DNA of 57,465 bases from Saprospiraceae bacterium (GTDB lineage: Bacteria > Bacteroidota > Bacteroidia > Chitinophagales > Saprospiraceae): contig JAHDIN010000021.1 in NCBI GenBank assembly GCA_020630775.1, positions 1 through 57,465 of the forward strand, given 5' to 3'. Positions 36,685 through 44,129 of this stretch are shown here, piece by piece. Both the position numbers and the translations under genes were made by a program. The notes beneath the pieces are model-generated. The model was not told where the DNA came from and made no database searches. It saw only the letters and a list, made by a program, of their open reading frames with translations. The first letter of the stretch is position 1, and every line of letters begins with the position of its first letter.

Positions 36685-36994
36685 TTGTTTTTTTAATGAA
36701 TTTTATTCTTAAAAATAATTTGTTCTTAAATATCCCGAGACCTTCCGACATTCAGGTCGAAATCTGCGGCTTGGCGTAGCGACCCGAGACCTTGAAAAAA
36801 TTCGTCATGCACATTCCCCCTTTCGTAATATAGGGATGAAATTCTTACTTGGAGTTAATTTCTTTTTGTGTTTAAATTGTAAAATACCTGACTATTCTAC
36901 GATATGACTACCTGATCCCTACGAATCCCATTATCTCTTCAAGTAAATAAGACGGAAAGCACTATATTATCTCATCTAGTTTAAAATTCGTCTT

Positions 36995-38227
36995 ATGACC
37001 AAGCACCCAAATAAAAAAGACGAGATGCTCAAAGGATTTAGTTCTATGGAGGACTATTTCAAAGACCATCCCATTTCTAGTTTGAATTCAATCAAACTCA
37101 ATCTGATTACTTGCCTAGTTTTTCTTTTAAAGTATACATATAAGCCTATTCGTTCCCTTTTAGGTAAAGGATTTAATCCGACTAGAAATTTTGATAAGGT
37201 CGATGATTTGAAATTGGAGATACAAAAGGGAAAGACTTTCGAAAAAGATGGCGAACATTTTCTAAAAGAAAGTGACATCGAAGATTTTGAAAAAACAGGA
37301 TACTATGGTCCTTTTAAAGTTTTAGAAGAATCAGAAGCGAAAGCACTTTTAGAATATGTAAGATCCAACCAAAAAGATAATAAATTTAAAAAGACCTGCA
37401 GAGTAGGAAAGGCATACATTGAAGGCGTAGGAGATAATGCTTCAATTACTCAAACTGGCTTGTACTCTGCTTTAGAATTCGAAAAACTCTGGGATACAGT
37501 TAGTCATAAGATCACCACTCAAAAACTTCAAAGTATTTTAGGTGATGATGTAATATGTTGGCGCTCGCAATTCTTCGAAAAAACACCGGGAGCCAACGGG
37601 ACATTCTGGCATCAGTCAGGGACATTCAGAGAAGGTTCTGCAAAAGATAAGCTGCAACCTCCAAAAGATATGTCAACGCCTCTAGTGAATATTACTGTAT
37701 GGATGGCTGTTACAGAATCCACAATAGAAAACGGTTGTTTGCGTATCTTAAAAGGCTCCTTTAATAATGGTTATCTTGAACAGTTTGGTAATAATATTCT
37801 TGATGATAAGTTGGGCTTCTTAATGAGCCTTGATAATTCGGACATTAAAAGCACACTGAAATCTTTATTGTTTACGCCAGGAACATTATTCAAACTACAA
37901 ATCCCGTATCTCAATCTTTTTAAATACAAACCCAACTATTTAGAAAAATTCGAGCCAGTAGAATTAGTCATGAAACCCGGAGAGGCCGTCATCTTCACAA
38001 GCTTAAATACGCATGGTTCCTACTCCAACGTTTCAGATAAATTGAGATTAGGCTTCGCTGCAAGATACACCTCCAATAACGTTAAGGTCTATAATAACTT
38101 TGATGTTGACGAAATTACCACCCCTGGAGGCCTTGTCAAGTTTTCAACCAAACCACTAGAATGTATTTTGGTGGCTGGAGAGGATAATTCGGGGTTTAAT
38201 CGATTAGCGGAGAGGCCGAAGGATTAG
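36995..38227 (+). CDS. Fe(II)/2-oxoglutarate enzyme of the PhyH/chlorinating-enzyme (SyrB2-like) family, HxS variant
   Basis: This 410-residue protein has a double-stranded beta-helix core from about residue 190. Features recalled from SyrB2/CytC3-type chlorinating enzymes are WRSQFF, PGANGTFWHQSGTF, TVWMAVTE, ENGCLRILKGS, MKPGEAVIF, GFAARY and a late VKVY segment. Proposed iron ligands are His206 and His340, and Arg357 would hold 2-oxoglutarate. The acidic ligand of hydroxylases (HxD) is Ser208 here; SyrB2 has Ala at this place, where halide binds. It may therefore be a halogenase, an atypical hydroxylase or inactive. An extra N-terminal 100 residues include a hydrophobic patch. No NRPS or carrier gene is in the window. 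Tandem repeats flank it on both sides. Confidence 0.8.
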   Translation: MTKHPNKKDEMLKGFSSMEDYFKDHPISSLNSIKLNLITCLVFLLKYTYKPIRSLLGKGFNPTRNFDKVDDLKLEIQKGKTFEKDGEHFLKESDIEDFEKTGYYGPFKVLEESEAKALLEYVRSNQKDNKFKKTCRVGKAYIEGVGDNASITQTGLYSALEFEKLWDTVSHKITTQKLQSILGDDVICWRSQFFEKTPGANGTFWHQSGTFREGSAKDKLQPPKDMSTPLVNITVWMAVTESTIENGCLRILKGSFNNGYLEQFGNNILDDKLGFLMSLDNSDIKSTLKSLLFTPGTLFKLQIPYLNLFKYKPNYLEKFEPVELVMKPGEAVIFTSLNTHGSYSNVSDKLRLGFAARYTSNNVKVYNNFDVDEITTPGGLVKFSTKPLECILVAGEDNSGFNRLAERPKD

Positions 38228-38230
38228 ATT

Positions 38231-38297
38231 TAAGGTCTTAAGGTCTCAAGGTCTCAGGGTCTCAAGGTCTCAAGGTATTAAGGTTTCGCGGTTTTGG
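38231..38297 (+). repeat. 8-bp tandem repeat array (AAGGTCTC family)
   Basis: About eight imperfect copies of the AAGGTCTC/TAAGGTCT octamer begin 4 bp after the stop of the halogenase-like gene. The unit differs by one base from the AAGGTTTC unit upstream of that gene, in the same orientation. Confidence 0.88.
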
Positions 38298-38384
38298 TTT
38301 TAAGGATTAGAGGCCTAGAGGCTCAAAGGATTATACGTTTTGGAACGATAAAATATATTAAGATTTTCTACTTTGAAACTATTA

Positions 38385-38546
38385 CCCGAGATACCGGAGC
38401 AACCCAAGCAATCCGAGAAACCCGAGCAATCCGAGCAATCCGAGCAATCCGAGCAACCCGAGAAAACCGAGCAATCCGAGAAAACCGAGCTACCCGAGCA
38501 ATCCGAGATACCTTTAAGCCTTTAAGCCTTTAAATCTTTAAACCTT
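38385..38546 (+). repeat. 9-bp tandem repeat array (CCGAGCAAT family) plus TTTAAGCC copies
   Basis: About 14 imperfect copies of (A/C)CCGAG(C/A)A(A/T) run from 38385 to 38513, followed by TTTAAGCC-type octamers to 38546 that reach into the end of metX. Those octamers are roughly complementary to the array at 38231, so the whole gap between two convergent genes could fold back on itself and act as a terminator. The 9-bp period is in phase with codons, giving a spurious Arg-Ala-Ile-type reading frame. There are no CRISPR-like spacers. Confidence 0.88.
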
Positions 38547-39581
38547 GAACCCTAAATACCTCCCAATCACCTGCCCAATCTTCTCCGTCTCAATTAAAAA
38601 GCCATCATGGCCATAATTAGATTCAATAGTGATATGCTTATTGTTTGGAATATGCTGGGCCATAAAGGTTTGAGCTTCAACTGGGATAAGTTGATCTGAA
38701 CTTATAGAAATAATAAGGCAGTTTGTTTGTATGCTTTCTAAAGCAGATATAGTCCCACCTCTGTTCCTGCCGATGTCATGCGTGTCCAAGGTTTGAGTGA
38801 GCTTAAAATAAGATTGAGCGTCAAATCGTTTTTGCAATTTATGACCTTGGTATTGGATATAGCTGCTCGCTTTATAATCGGAGATTGAATTGTTTTCTCT
38901 CTGTTGTGAAAGATTGTATTGCTTGTATGTACGATAGCCAATCAGACCCATGCCTCGTGCTGCAATTAAGCCTTTTTCTCCAGCTTGGTCAGAGTTGTCT
39001 TTTAATGTTTGGTCAGCATCTAATGCCAAACGTTGAGCCTCATGAATGGCAATGGAGTAGGGTGTTTCATATGCGCTTGTAACCAATAGGCATGCATTTT
39101 TGATAGGTATTGAACTCAAGCATAGTTCCTGGACTTGATGCCCGCCGCAAGATCCTCCGATGGCTAACTGAATTTGTTTTATCCCTAAATGTTGTGCTAA
39201 TTTAATTTGAGCTTGAACTTGATCTCGAATTGTAATCAAAGGGAAGTCCATCCGCCAAGATGCGTTAGTTTCTGGATTTATAGATCTCGTACATGTGCTG
39301 CCATAGCAAGAACCCAAAATATTAGAGCAAACAATAAAATACTTATCTGTATCGAATAGTTTTCCTTTCCCAAAAAGTCCAGACCACCAATCGGTGACGT
39401 CAGAGTTGGCTGTTAAAGCATGACAAACCCAAATGACATTTGATTGGTCTTTGTTGATTGTACCAAATGTGTGATATCCTATTTCTACTTGCTGTAGTGT
39501 GACACCGCTTTCAAGAGTAAGTCGCCCTAAATCGAAAGTTTTCAATCCAGGAATGGGCATTGGGAGATTGTACGCAGACAT
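38538..39581 (-). CDS. metX: Homoserine O-acetyltransferase family protein
   Basis: This 347-residue alpha/beta-hydrolase-fold acyltransferase activates homoserine, the first committed step of methionine synthesis. The nucleophile elbow reads GGSCGG, where GGSMGG is usual. The catalytic Asp is in SSDQLIPVEAQ and the His in YGHDGFLIE. Family motifs such as YHTFGTINKDQSN and VWVCHALTANSDV-type sequence are present at the N-terminus. It is encoded 1 bp downstream of metZ, so the two enzymes form a consecutive pathway pair. Whether acetyl-CoA or succinyl-CoA is used cannot be read with certainty. Confidence 0.92.
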   Translation of the reverse strand: MSAYNLPMPIPGLKTFDLGRLTLESGVTLQQVEIGYHTFGTINKDQSNVIWVCHALTANSDVTDWWSGLFGKGKLFDTDKYFIVCSNILGSCYGSTCTRSINPETNASWRMDFPLITIRDQVQAQIKLAQHLGIKQIQLAIGGSCGGHQVQELCLSSIPIKNACLLVTSAYETPYSIAIHEAQRLALDADQTLKDNSDQAGEKGLIAARGMGLIGYRTYKQYNLSQQRENNSISDYKASSYIQYQGHKLQKRFDAQSYFKLTQTLDTHDIGRNRGGTISALESIQTNCLIISISSDQLIPVEAQTFMAQHIPNNKHITIESNYGHDGFLIETEKIGQVIGRYLGFKV

Positions 39582-39582
39582 T

Positions 39583-40746
39583 TTAAAGTTTATCTAATGA
39601 TTGTAATATGTCATTACAAATATCTTCTTTGTGTTCTAAGCCTACCGAAATACGTATCATACCATTGGTGATACCAGCTTCTAGTCTTTGTTCTTCGGTT
39701 AGCTTAGCGTGTGTTGTAGAACTAGGATGCGAGGCAATTGATCGACTGTCACCAAGGTTGGCTGTCAATGAAAGTAACTTTAAGTTGTTTAGAAAATCAA
39801 CGCCTTTTTCGACGCCTCCTTTCAATTCAAAACAAACAATACCGCCGCCTTGGGACATTTGTTTCGTAGCGAGATCATATTGTGGATGATCTGTGTCAAA
39901 TGGATATTTAACCCAATTGATTTTACTGTGCCCTTTTAAAATTTGACATAATTCGAATGCATTACTACAGTGGCGATCCATTCTTACACCTAATGTTTCT
40001 AAGCTCTTCGAAAGTAGCCAAGCATTAAACGGTGAAATCGAAGGGCCGGTAGCTCTACAAAATCCTTTTACTTGTTGCACCAAATCCTCAGAACCACAAA
40101 CAGCTCCTCCAAGCACACGTCCTTGGCCATCTATAAATTTGGTCGCGGAATGAATTGAAAGGTCCGCGCCATATTGAGCAGGTTTTTGTAAATATGGTGT
40201 CGCAAAACAATTGTCTACAATAAATAGAATGTTATGTGCTCTGCAGAAAGCACTCGCTTTTTCCAAATCGATTAATTCTAACCCTGGATTGGAAGGGGTT
40301 TCTAAATAAAACAGCTTGGTGTTTTTCTTGAGTCCTCGTTCCCAGATTTCAGGGTTTTGTCCATCAACGAATGTATGTTCGATATTCCACCGTGGAAACC
40401 AATTGGTCATCAATCTGTAAGTTGAACCAAATATGGCTCTAGAAGATAAAATGTGATCGCCCGCATTTAGAAAAGGCATGAAGCTAGCAAACACAGCAGA
40501 CATACCAGACGCTGTAGAAAAGCAGGCGTCCATATCTTCTAATGATGCCATCTTTACCTCAAATTCATTGGCATTCGGATTGACGAATCTGCTGTATATA
40601 TATCCTTGTTCTTCATTAGCGAAAACCGCACGCATTTGTTCGGCATTATCATAAACAAATGATGAAGTAGGGAATATAGGCGTAGCATGTTCTCTGAATG
40701 GCGTTCTAGACATTTGTTGCCTGATCGCCTTAGTGTCAAAATGCAT
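39583..40746 (-). CDS. metZ: PLP-dependent O-acylhomoserine sulfhydrylase
   Basis: This 387-residue Cys/Met-metabolism PLP enzyme is predicted to convert O-acylhomoserine plus sulfide to homocysteine. The PLP-binding Lys is in SIHSATKFIDGQGR. Other family motifs are YSRFVNPNANEFE, ASGMSAVFA and ATGPSISPFNAW. Its length and the SPFNAWLLSKSLETL motif fit MetZ better than the longer MetY. The start codon is 4 bp after the OsmC stop, and metX follows after 1 bp. Cystathionine synthase or methionine lyase activity is a less likely alternative. Confidence 0.9.
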   Translation of the reverse strand: MHFDTKAIRQQMSRTPFREHATPIFPTSSFVYDNAEQMRAVFANEEQGYIYSRFVNPNANEFEVKMASLEDMDACFSTASGMSAVFASFMPFLNAGDHILSSRAIFGSTYRLMTNWFPRWNIEHTFVDGQNPEIWERGLKKNTKLFYLETPSNPGLELIDLEKASAFCRAHNILFIVDNCFATPYLQKPAQYGADLSIHSATKFIDGQGRVLGGAVCGSEDLVQQVKGFCRATGPSISPFNAWLLSKSLETLGVRMDRHCSNAFELCQILKGHSKINWVKYPFDTDHPQYDLATKQMSQGGGIVCFELKGGVEKGVDFLNNLKLLSLTANLGDSRSIASHPSSTTHAKLTEEQRLEAGITNGMIRISVGLEHKEDICNDILQSLDKL

Positions 40747-40750
40747 GGGC

Positions 40751-41176
40751 TTACTTAATTATATAGCTGGTGGTAATCTTGGAACTCTTCTCTAATATCT
40801 TTGATACCGAACAGTATTTTTCAACAGAGAGTTGAATGGCTTTTTTTAATTTGGCTTCCTTTATCTGTCCACTCAAAATAAAGTGCAAATTAATCTTAGT
40901 GTAACTGGTTATGTGATCTTTCTTAACCTTGTCAGCCGTGATTTCAACTTCGAGGTTGTCAATCTTTTGCTTCATCTTTTTTAAGATCAGTACGACGTCG
41001 ATGCTGCTGCATCCTGCTAAACCCATGAGCAGTGTTTCCATTGGTCGTACACCATTGCCTTTGCCGCCAATAGCGGGAGACCCATCCATAAAGATAGACT
41101 CTCCATCGCTGTTGGTAGCTACAAAATTGACGTGATCGTCAATACGTTGTAAATGTATTTTTGATTGTTCTGACAT
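40751..41176 (-). CDS. OsmC/Ohr family protein
   Basis: This 141-residue thiol-peroxidase-fold protein has both conserved cysteines, one in GLAGCSSIDVV and one in VEKYCSVSKIL. That is consistent with reduction of organic or sulfur-derived peroxides. The preceding SPAIGGKGNGVRPMETLL segment is typical of the family. It lies between the Kbp-like gene and metZ, with 4-bp gaps on both sides. Its presence next to sulfide-using MetZ may reflect protection from reactive sulfur or oxygen species, which is inference. Confidence 0.92.
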   Translation of the reverse strand: MSEQSKIHLQRIDDHVNFVATNSDGESIFMDGSPAIGGKGNGVRPMETLLMGLAGCSSIDVVLILKKMKQKIDNLEVEITADKVKKDHITSYTKINLHFILSGQIKEAKLKKAIQLSVEKYCSVSKILEKSSKITTSYIIK

Positions 41177-41180
41177 GTAA

Positions 41181-41645
41181 TTATAATGCTGGTATTCTCA
41201 ATGTTTGACCAGGATATATCTTATCAGGATGCTCTAACATAGGTTGGTTAGCTTCGAAAATCACATTATATTTCATCGGATCACCATAAACCTTTTTAGA
41301 GATCATAGATAACGTATCTCCTGATTCAACAACGTGGAAAGTAGCTTCAGGTTCTGGATTTGTGACAGTTATATTGTCTTCCACACAGCCAATACAATCA
41401 ACATTACCTAATGCTAAAATGACTTTTTCTCTGTCAGCATTTGTTGCTGTTTCTCCAGAAACAGTAATCATTTCAGAAATTTCAATCCCTAAATTGTCTA
41501 CAGGAATCCCTAATCTCTGGATTTCTCCTCTTAATAGATCTGTTTTACTTGGTCCTACTGGTGCTCCAGCTTCTACTACAGGCGCTGCTTCTTTCTTTCC
41601 AAAAAGCTTTTTACCCGCTCCTTTAATAAATGAAAATAATCCCAT
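41181..41645 (-). CDS. kbp: BON-LysM protein, potassium-binding protein Kbp (YgaU) homologue
   Basis: This 154-residue protein has the layout of E. coli Kbp: MGLFSFIKGAGKKLFG at the start, a BON domain (about 35-100, with KVILALGNVDCIGCVEDNI) and a LysM domain (about 103-152) with VVESGDTLSMISKKVYGD and DKIYPGQTLRIP. Length and motif order agree with the family. There is no signal peptide, which points to a cytoplasmic K+-binding role. It is first in the operon kbp-osmC-metZ-metX. Two Cys in the BON domain (C-x2-C) are unlike the E. coli protein. Confidence 0.9.
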   Translation of the reverse strand: MGLFSFIKGAGKKLFGKKEAAPVVEAGAPVGPSKTDLLRGEIQRLGIPVDNLGIEISEMITVSGETATNADREKVILALGNVDCIGCVEDNITVTNPEPEATFHVVESGDTLSMISKKVYGDPMKYNVIFEANQPMLEHPDKIYPGQTLRIPAL

Positions 41646-41700
41646 CGAATTTGTTTTTTGAGTTAGAAAAGGGCAAAGATAAGGGAATAAGTTGAAGTTG

Positions 41701-41998
41701 AAGTTGAAGCTTAAGTTTAACGGGTTTTTAATGTTTTAAGTCTAAGCTTAAATCTAAGTCTAAGTTTAAAGGATTTTTGATGCTTTATGTCTAGACCATT
41801 GTTTAAGTCTAAGCTTAAATCTAAGTCTAAGTTTAACGGATTTTTGATGCTTTATGTCTAAAGCATTGTTTAAGTCTAAGCTTAAATCTAAGTCTAAGTT
41901 TAAAAGGTTGTTATTGTATTAAGTCTTAGGGATTTCATACCTCATTGTAAACTTATTTTAATGATAAAACCATTCAACTTAAACTTAAGCTTCAACTT
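41701..41998. repeat. 67-bp tandem repeat bounded by a 20-bp perfect inverted repeat
   Basis: The gap between kbp and rarA holds three copies of a 67-bp unit beginning TTAAGTCTAAGCTTAAATC at 41736, 41803 and 41870. Each is built from hexamers of the AAGTCT type; the third copy decays after about 41905. A 20-bp arm, AAGTTGAAGCTTAAGTTTAA (41701-41720), has its exact reverse complement at 41979-41998, which overlaps the rarA stop codon. No gene is visible. Related (AAGTTG)n hexamers recur just upstream of rarA at 43270-43300. Confidence 0.88.
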
Positions 41999-43268
41999 AA
42001 TACCCATACTTCTCCTTCCAAAGTCCCCTCAAATGTGCACTCAATTTATTTTCAGCACCATTATCACCAGGGTTATAAAAACGTGTACCTTTCATTTCTT
42101 CGGGAAGAAATTCGTGATCCGCAAAATTATTATCATATTGATGCGCATATTTATAATCCTTCCCGTAATCCAGAGACTTCATCAATTTAGTTGGAGCATT
42201 TCTTATGGATAGTGGAATGCTTAAATTCATATTTGATTTAACGAAAGCCAATGCTTCATTGATGGCGGCGTAGGCAGAATTCGATTTTGGCGAACAAGCT
42301 AAATAGATAGCGCATTGAGACATAATGATACGTCCCTCTGGCATGCCAATGTTATGTACGGCTTGAAAACAATTATTAGCCATTAATAGCGCATTTGGAT
42401 TAGCTAAGCCAATATCTTCACTAGCTAAAATGATCAATCTCCTACAGATGAATTTAGGATCTTCTCCACCTTCAATCATTCTTGCTAAATAGTATACTGC
42501 AGCATTGGGGTCGCTTCCTCTTATTGATTTGATGAAAGCAGAAATGACATCATAATGTTGCTCTCCTGATTTGTCATATAAATTGAGATTATTCTGAATA
42601 CAGCTTTCTACCATATCATTGGTGATGGTAATAGAATCATTTTCTTGGCTATTGATAACCAATTCTAATACATTGTATAATTTCCTACCGTCACCACCGC
42701 TAAACTTGATTAATGCTTCATAATCTTTTACGCTAATATTCTGCTCCTTTAAATAAGTATCTTCAGATAAAGCATGGTTGATCATTTTAGTCATATCTTC
42801 CTTGCTTAGATGAGAGAGGACATATACTTGACACCTGGAAAGCAGGGCTGAAATAACTTCAAAAGAAGGATTTTCAGTGGTAGCACCAATTAGTGTCACC
42901 GTTCCGTCTTCAACAGCTCCCAATAAAGCATCTTGTTGTGATTTACTAAAACGATGGATCTCGTCGATAAATAAAATAGGAGAGGGCGCGTCAAAAAATC
43001 TTGATTGCTTCGCCTGCTTTATGACTTCTCTTACATCTTTGACCCCTGAATTAATGGCGCTCAATTTAAAAAACTTCCGTTTAGTATTTTGAGAAATTAT
43101 GGAAGCTAGTGTTGTCTTTCCAACGCCAGGAGGTCCCCATAGAATCATTGATGGTATTCTCTCCGAAAGAATTACTTGTCTAAGATGCCCACTTTTTCCA
43201 AGTAGTTCTTCTTGGCCAAAATAGTTGTCCAAAGCGTTGGGCCGCATTCTTTCTGCTAGTGGTTGCAT
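41997..43268 (-). CDS. rarA: Replication-associated recombination protein A (AAA+ ATPase)
   Basis: This 423-residue AAA+ protein acts at stalled replication forks. It has Walker A GPPGVGKTTLA, Walker B LFIDEIHRF, sensor 1 GATTENPSFEV, a sensor 2 region GGDGRKLYNVLE, and the C-terminal tetramerisation domain of the family (GSDPNAAVYYLARMIEGGEDP, APTKLMK). The N-terminus MQPLAERMRPNALDNYFGQ is typical. Length is normal. It is encoded alone, divergent from the AlkD-like gene, and bordered on both sides by hexamer-type repeats. Confidence 0.96.
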   Translation of the reverse strand: MQPLAERMRPNALDNYFGQEELLGKSGHLRQVILSERIPSMILWGPPGVGKTTLASIISQNTKRKFFKLSAINSGVKDVREVIKQAKQSRFFDAPSPILFIDEIHRFSKSQQDALLGAVEDGTVTLIGATTENPSFEVISALLSRCQVYVLSHLSKEDMTKMINHALSEDTYLKEQNISVKDYEALIKFSGGDGRKLYNVLELVINSQENDSITITNDMVESCIQNNLNLYDKSGEQHYDVISAFIKSIRGSDPNAAVYYLARMIEGGEDPKFICRRLIILASEDIGLANPNALLMANNCFQAVHNIGMPEGRIIMSQCAIYLACSPKSNSAYAAINEALAFVKSNMNLSIPLSIRNAPTKLMKSLDYGKDYKYAHQYDNNFADHEFLPEEMKGTRFYNPGDNGAENKLSAHLRGLWKEKYGY

Positions 43269-43427
43269 GTTTATAAGTTGAAGATTAAGTTGAAGGCGAA
43301 GTTGATAAAAAAATCTAAGCTTAATGAGAATCTGTAAATTTTACTAATTTCATTTCTAACTTATAAAAAAATCCAAAATCCAAAATCATTCTTAATTATT
43401 CATTCTTAATTTTTAATTACAAAAAAG

Positions 43428-44108
43428 TTGTCCGCAAGTTCTCTATTTAAATTAATCAGTTCTACGCTTAAAGAAGAAGCCAATCCCCTTCAAGCTCCAC
43501 CCATGAAGGCTTACTTGAAAAATAAGTTTGAATTGTTTGGTGCAAAAGGGCCAGTACAAAAAGCAGTGTTTAAAAAGATTTGGAATACAGCCAAGGAAGA
43601 TATCTTAAAGAACTGGAAAGCACTGGTTTATTTACTTTGGGAAGCCGAAGAAAGAGAGCATCAGTATTTTGCAATGGAAATTATTCGGAAAGTAGAGAAG
43701 AAGTTGACTATAGATGATCTGGATGATGTAGAATACTGGATTACGCATAAGTCTTGGTGGGATACAGTAGACTTTTTGGCTAGCCATGCTGTCGGTAGCA
43801 TTTTAAAAGATGATCGCTTTTTAATGGAAAGTGTTTCTGCAAGATATTTTAAATCAGAAAACTTATGGTTGATGCGTACAGCCATTATCTTTCAATTATT
43901 TTACAAGCATAATACGCATGAGTTTTTATTGTTTGCACTAATAGATGATACGAAGGGGTCTAAAGAGTTTTTTATTAATAAAGCGAGTGGCTGGGCCTTG
44001 CGACAATACTCGAAAGTTAATCCTGCAGCAGTTAAAGAATTTATTGAATCTAGACGATCCGAATTAAGCAATTTGACAATAAAGGAAGGATCGAAGTATT
44101 TATCTTAG
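43428..44108 (+). CDS. DNA alkylation repair protein (AlkD-like HEAT-repeat protein)
   Basis: This 226-residue all-helical protein resembles AlkD-type DNA glycosylases. It has LQAPPMKAYLKNKFELFGAKGPVQKAVFK near the start and WWDTVDFLASHAVGSIL plus ENLWLMRTAIIFQLF further on, each typical of the HEAT-like repeats. The only start that keeps the N-terminal helix is TTG at 43428; the frame is closed by a stop at 43407, and the first ATG (43503) would truncate the fold. It lies 21 bp upstream of the glycosidase gene on the same strand. Its activity on alkylated bases is inferred from the family. Confidence 0.85.
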   Translation: MSASSLFKLISSTLKEEANPLQAPPMKAYLKNKFELFGAKGPVQKAVFKKIWNTAKEDILKNWKALVYLLWEAEEREHQYFAMEIIRKVEKKLTIDDLDDVEYWITHKSWWDTVDFLASHAVGSILKDDRFLMESVSARYFKSENLWLMRTAIIFQLFYKHNTHEFLLFALIDDTKGSKEFFINKASGWALRQYSKVNPAAVKEFIESRRSELSNLTIKEGSKYLS

Positions 44109-44129
44109 CGATTCGCTATCTTCATCTAT

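Noticed and set aside
36579-36779. Open frame of 66 codons after the S9 peptidase gene
   Set aside because: It is created by the 8-bp AAGGTTTC repeats, giving a repetitive Gly-Phe-Val-type peptide, and continues into unrelated DNA without any conserved-looking part.
38385-38513. Possible CRISPR array
   Set aside because: The repeat unit is 9 bp, contiguous and imperfect, with no spacers and no cas genes.
38294-38533. Open frame of 79 codons rich in Arg, Ala and Ile
   Set aside because: The 9-bp repeat unit is in phase with codons and prevents stops. The peptide is only a translation of the repeat, and the start lies in a different repeat.
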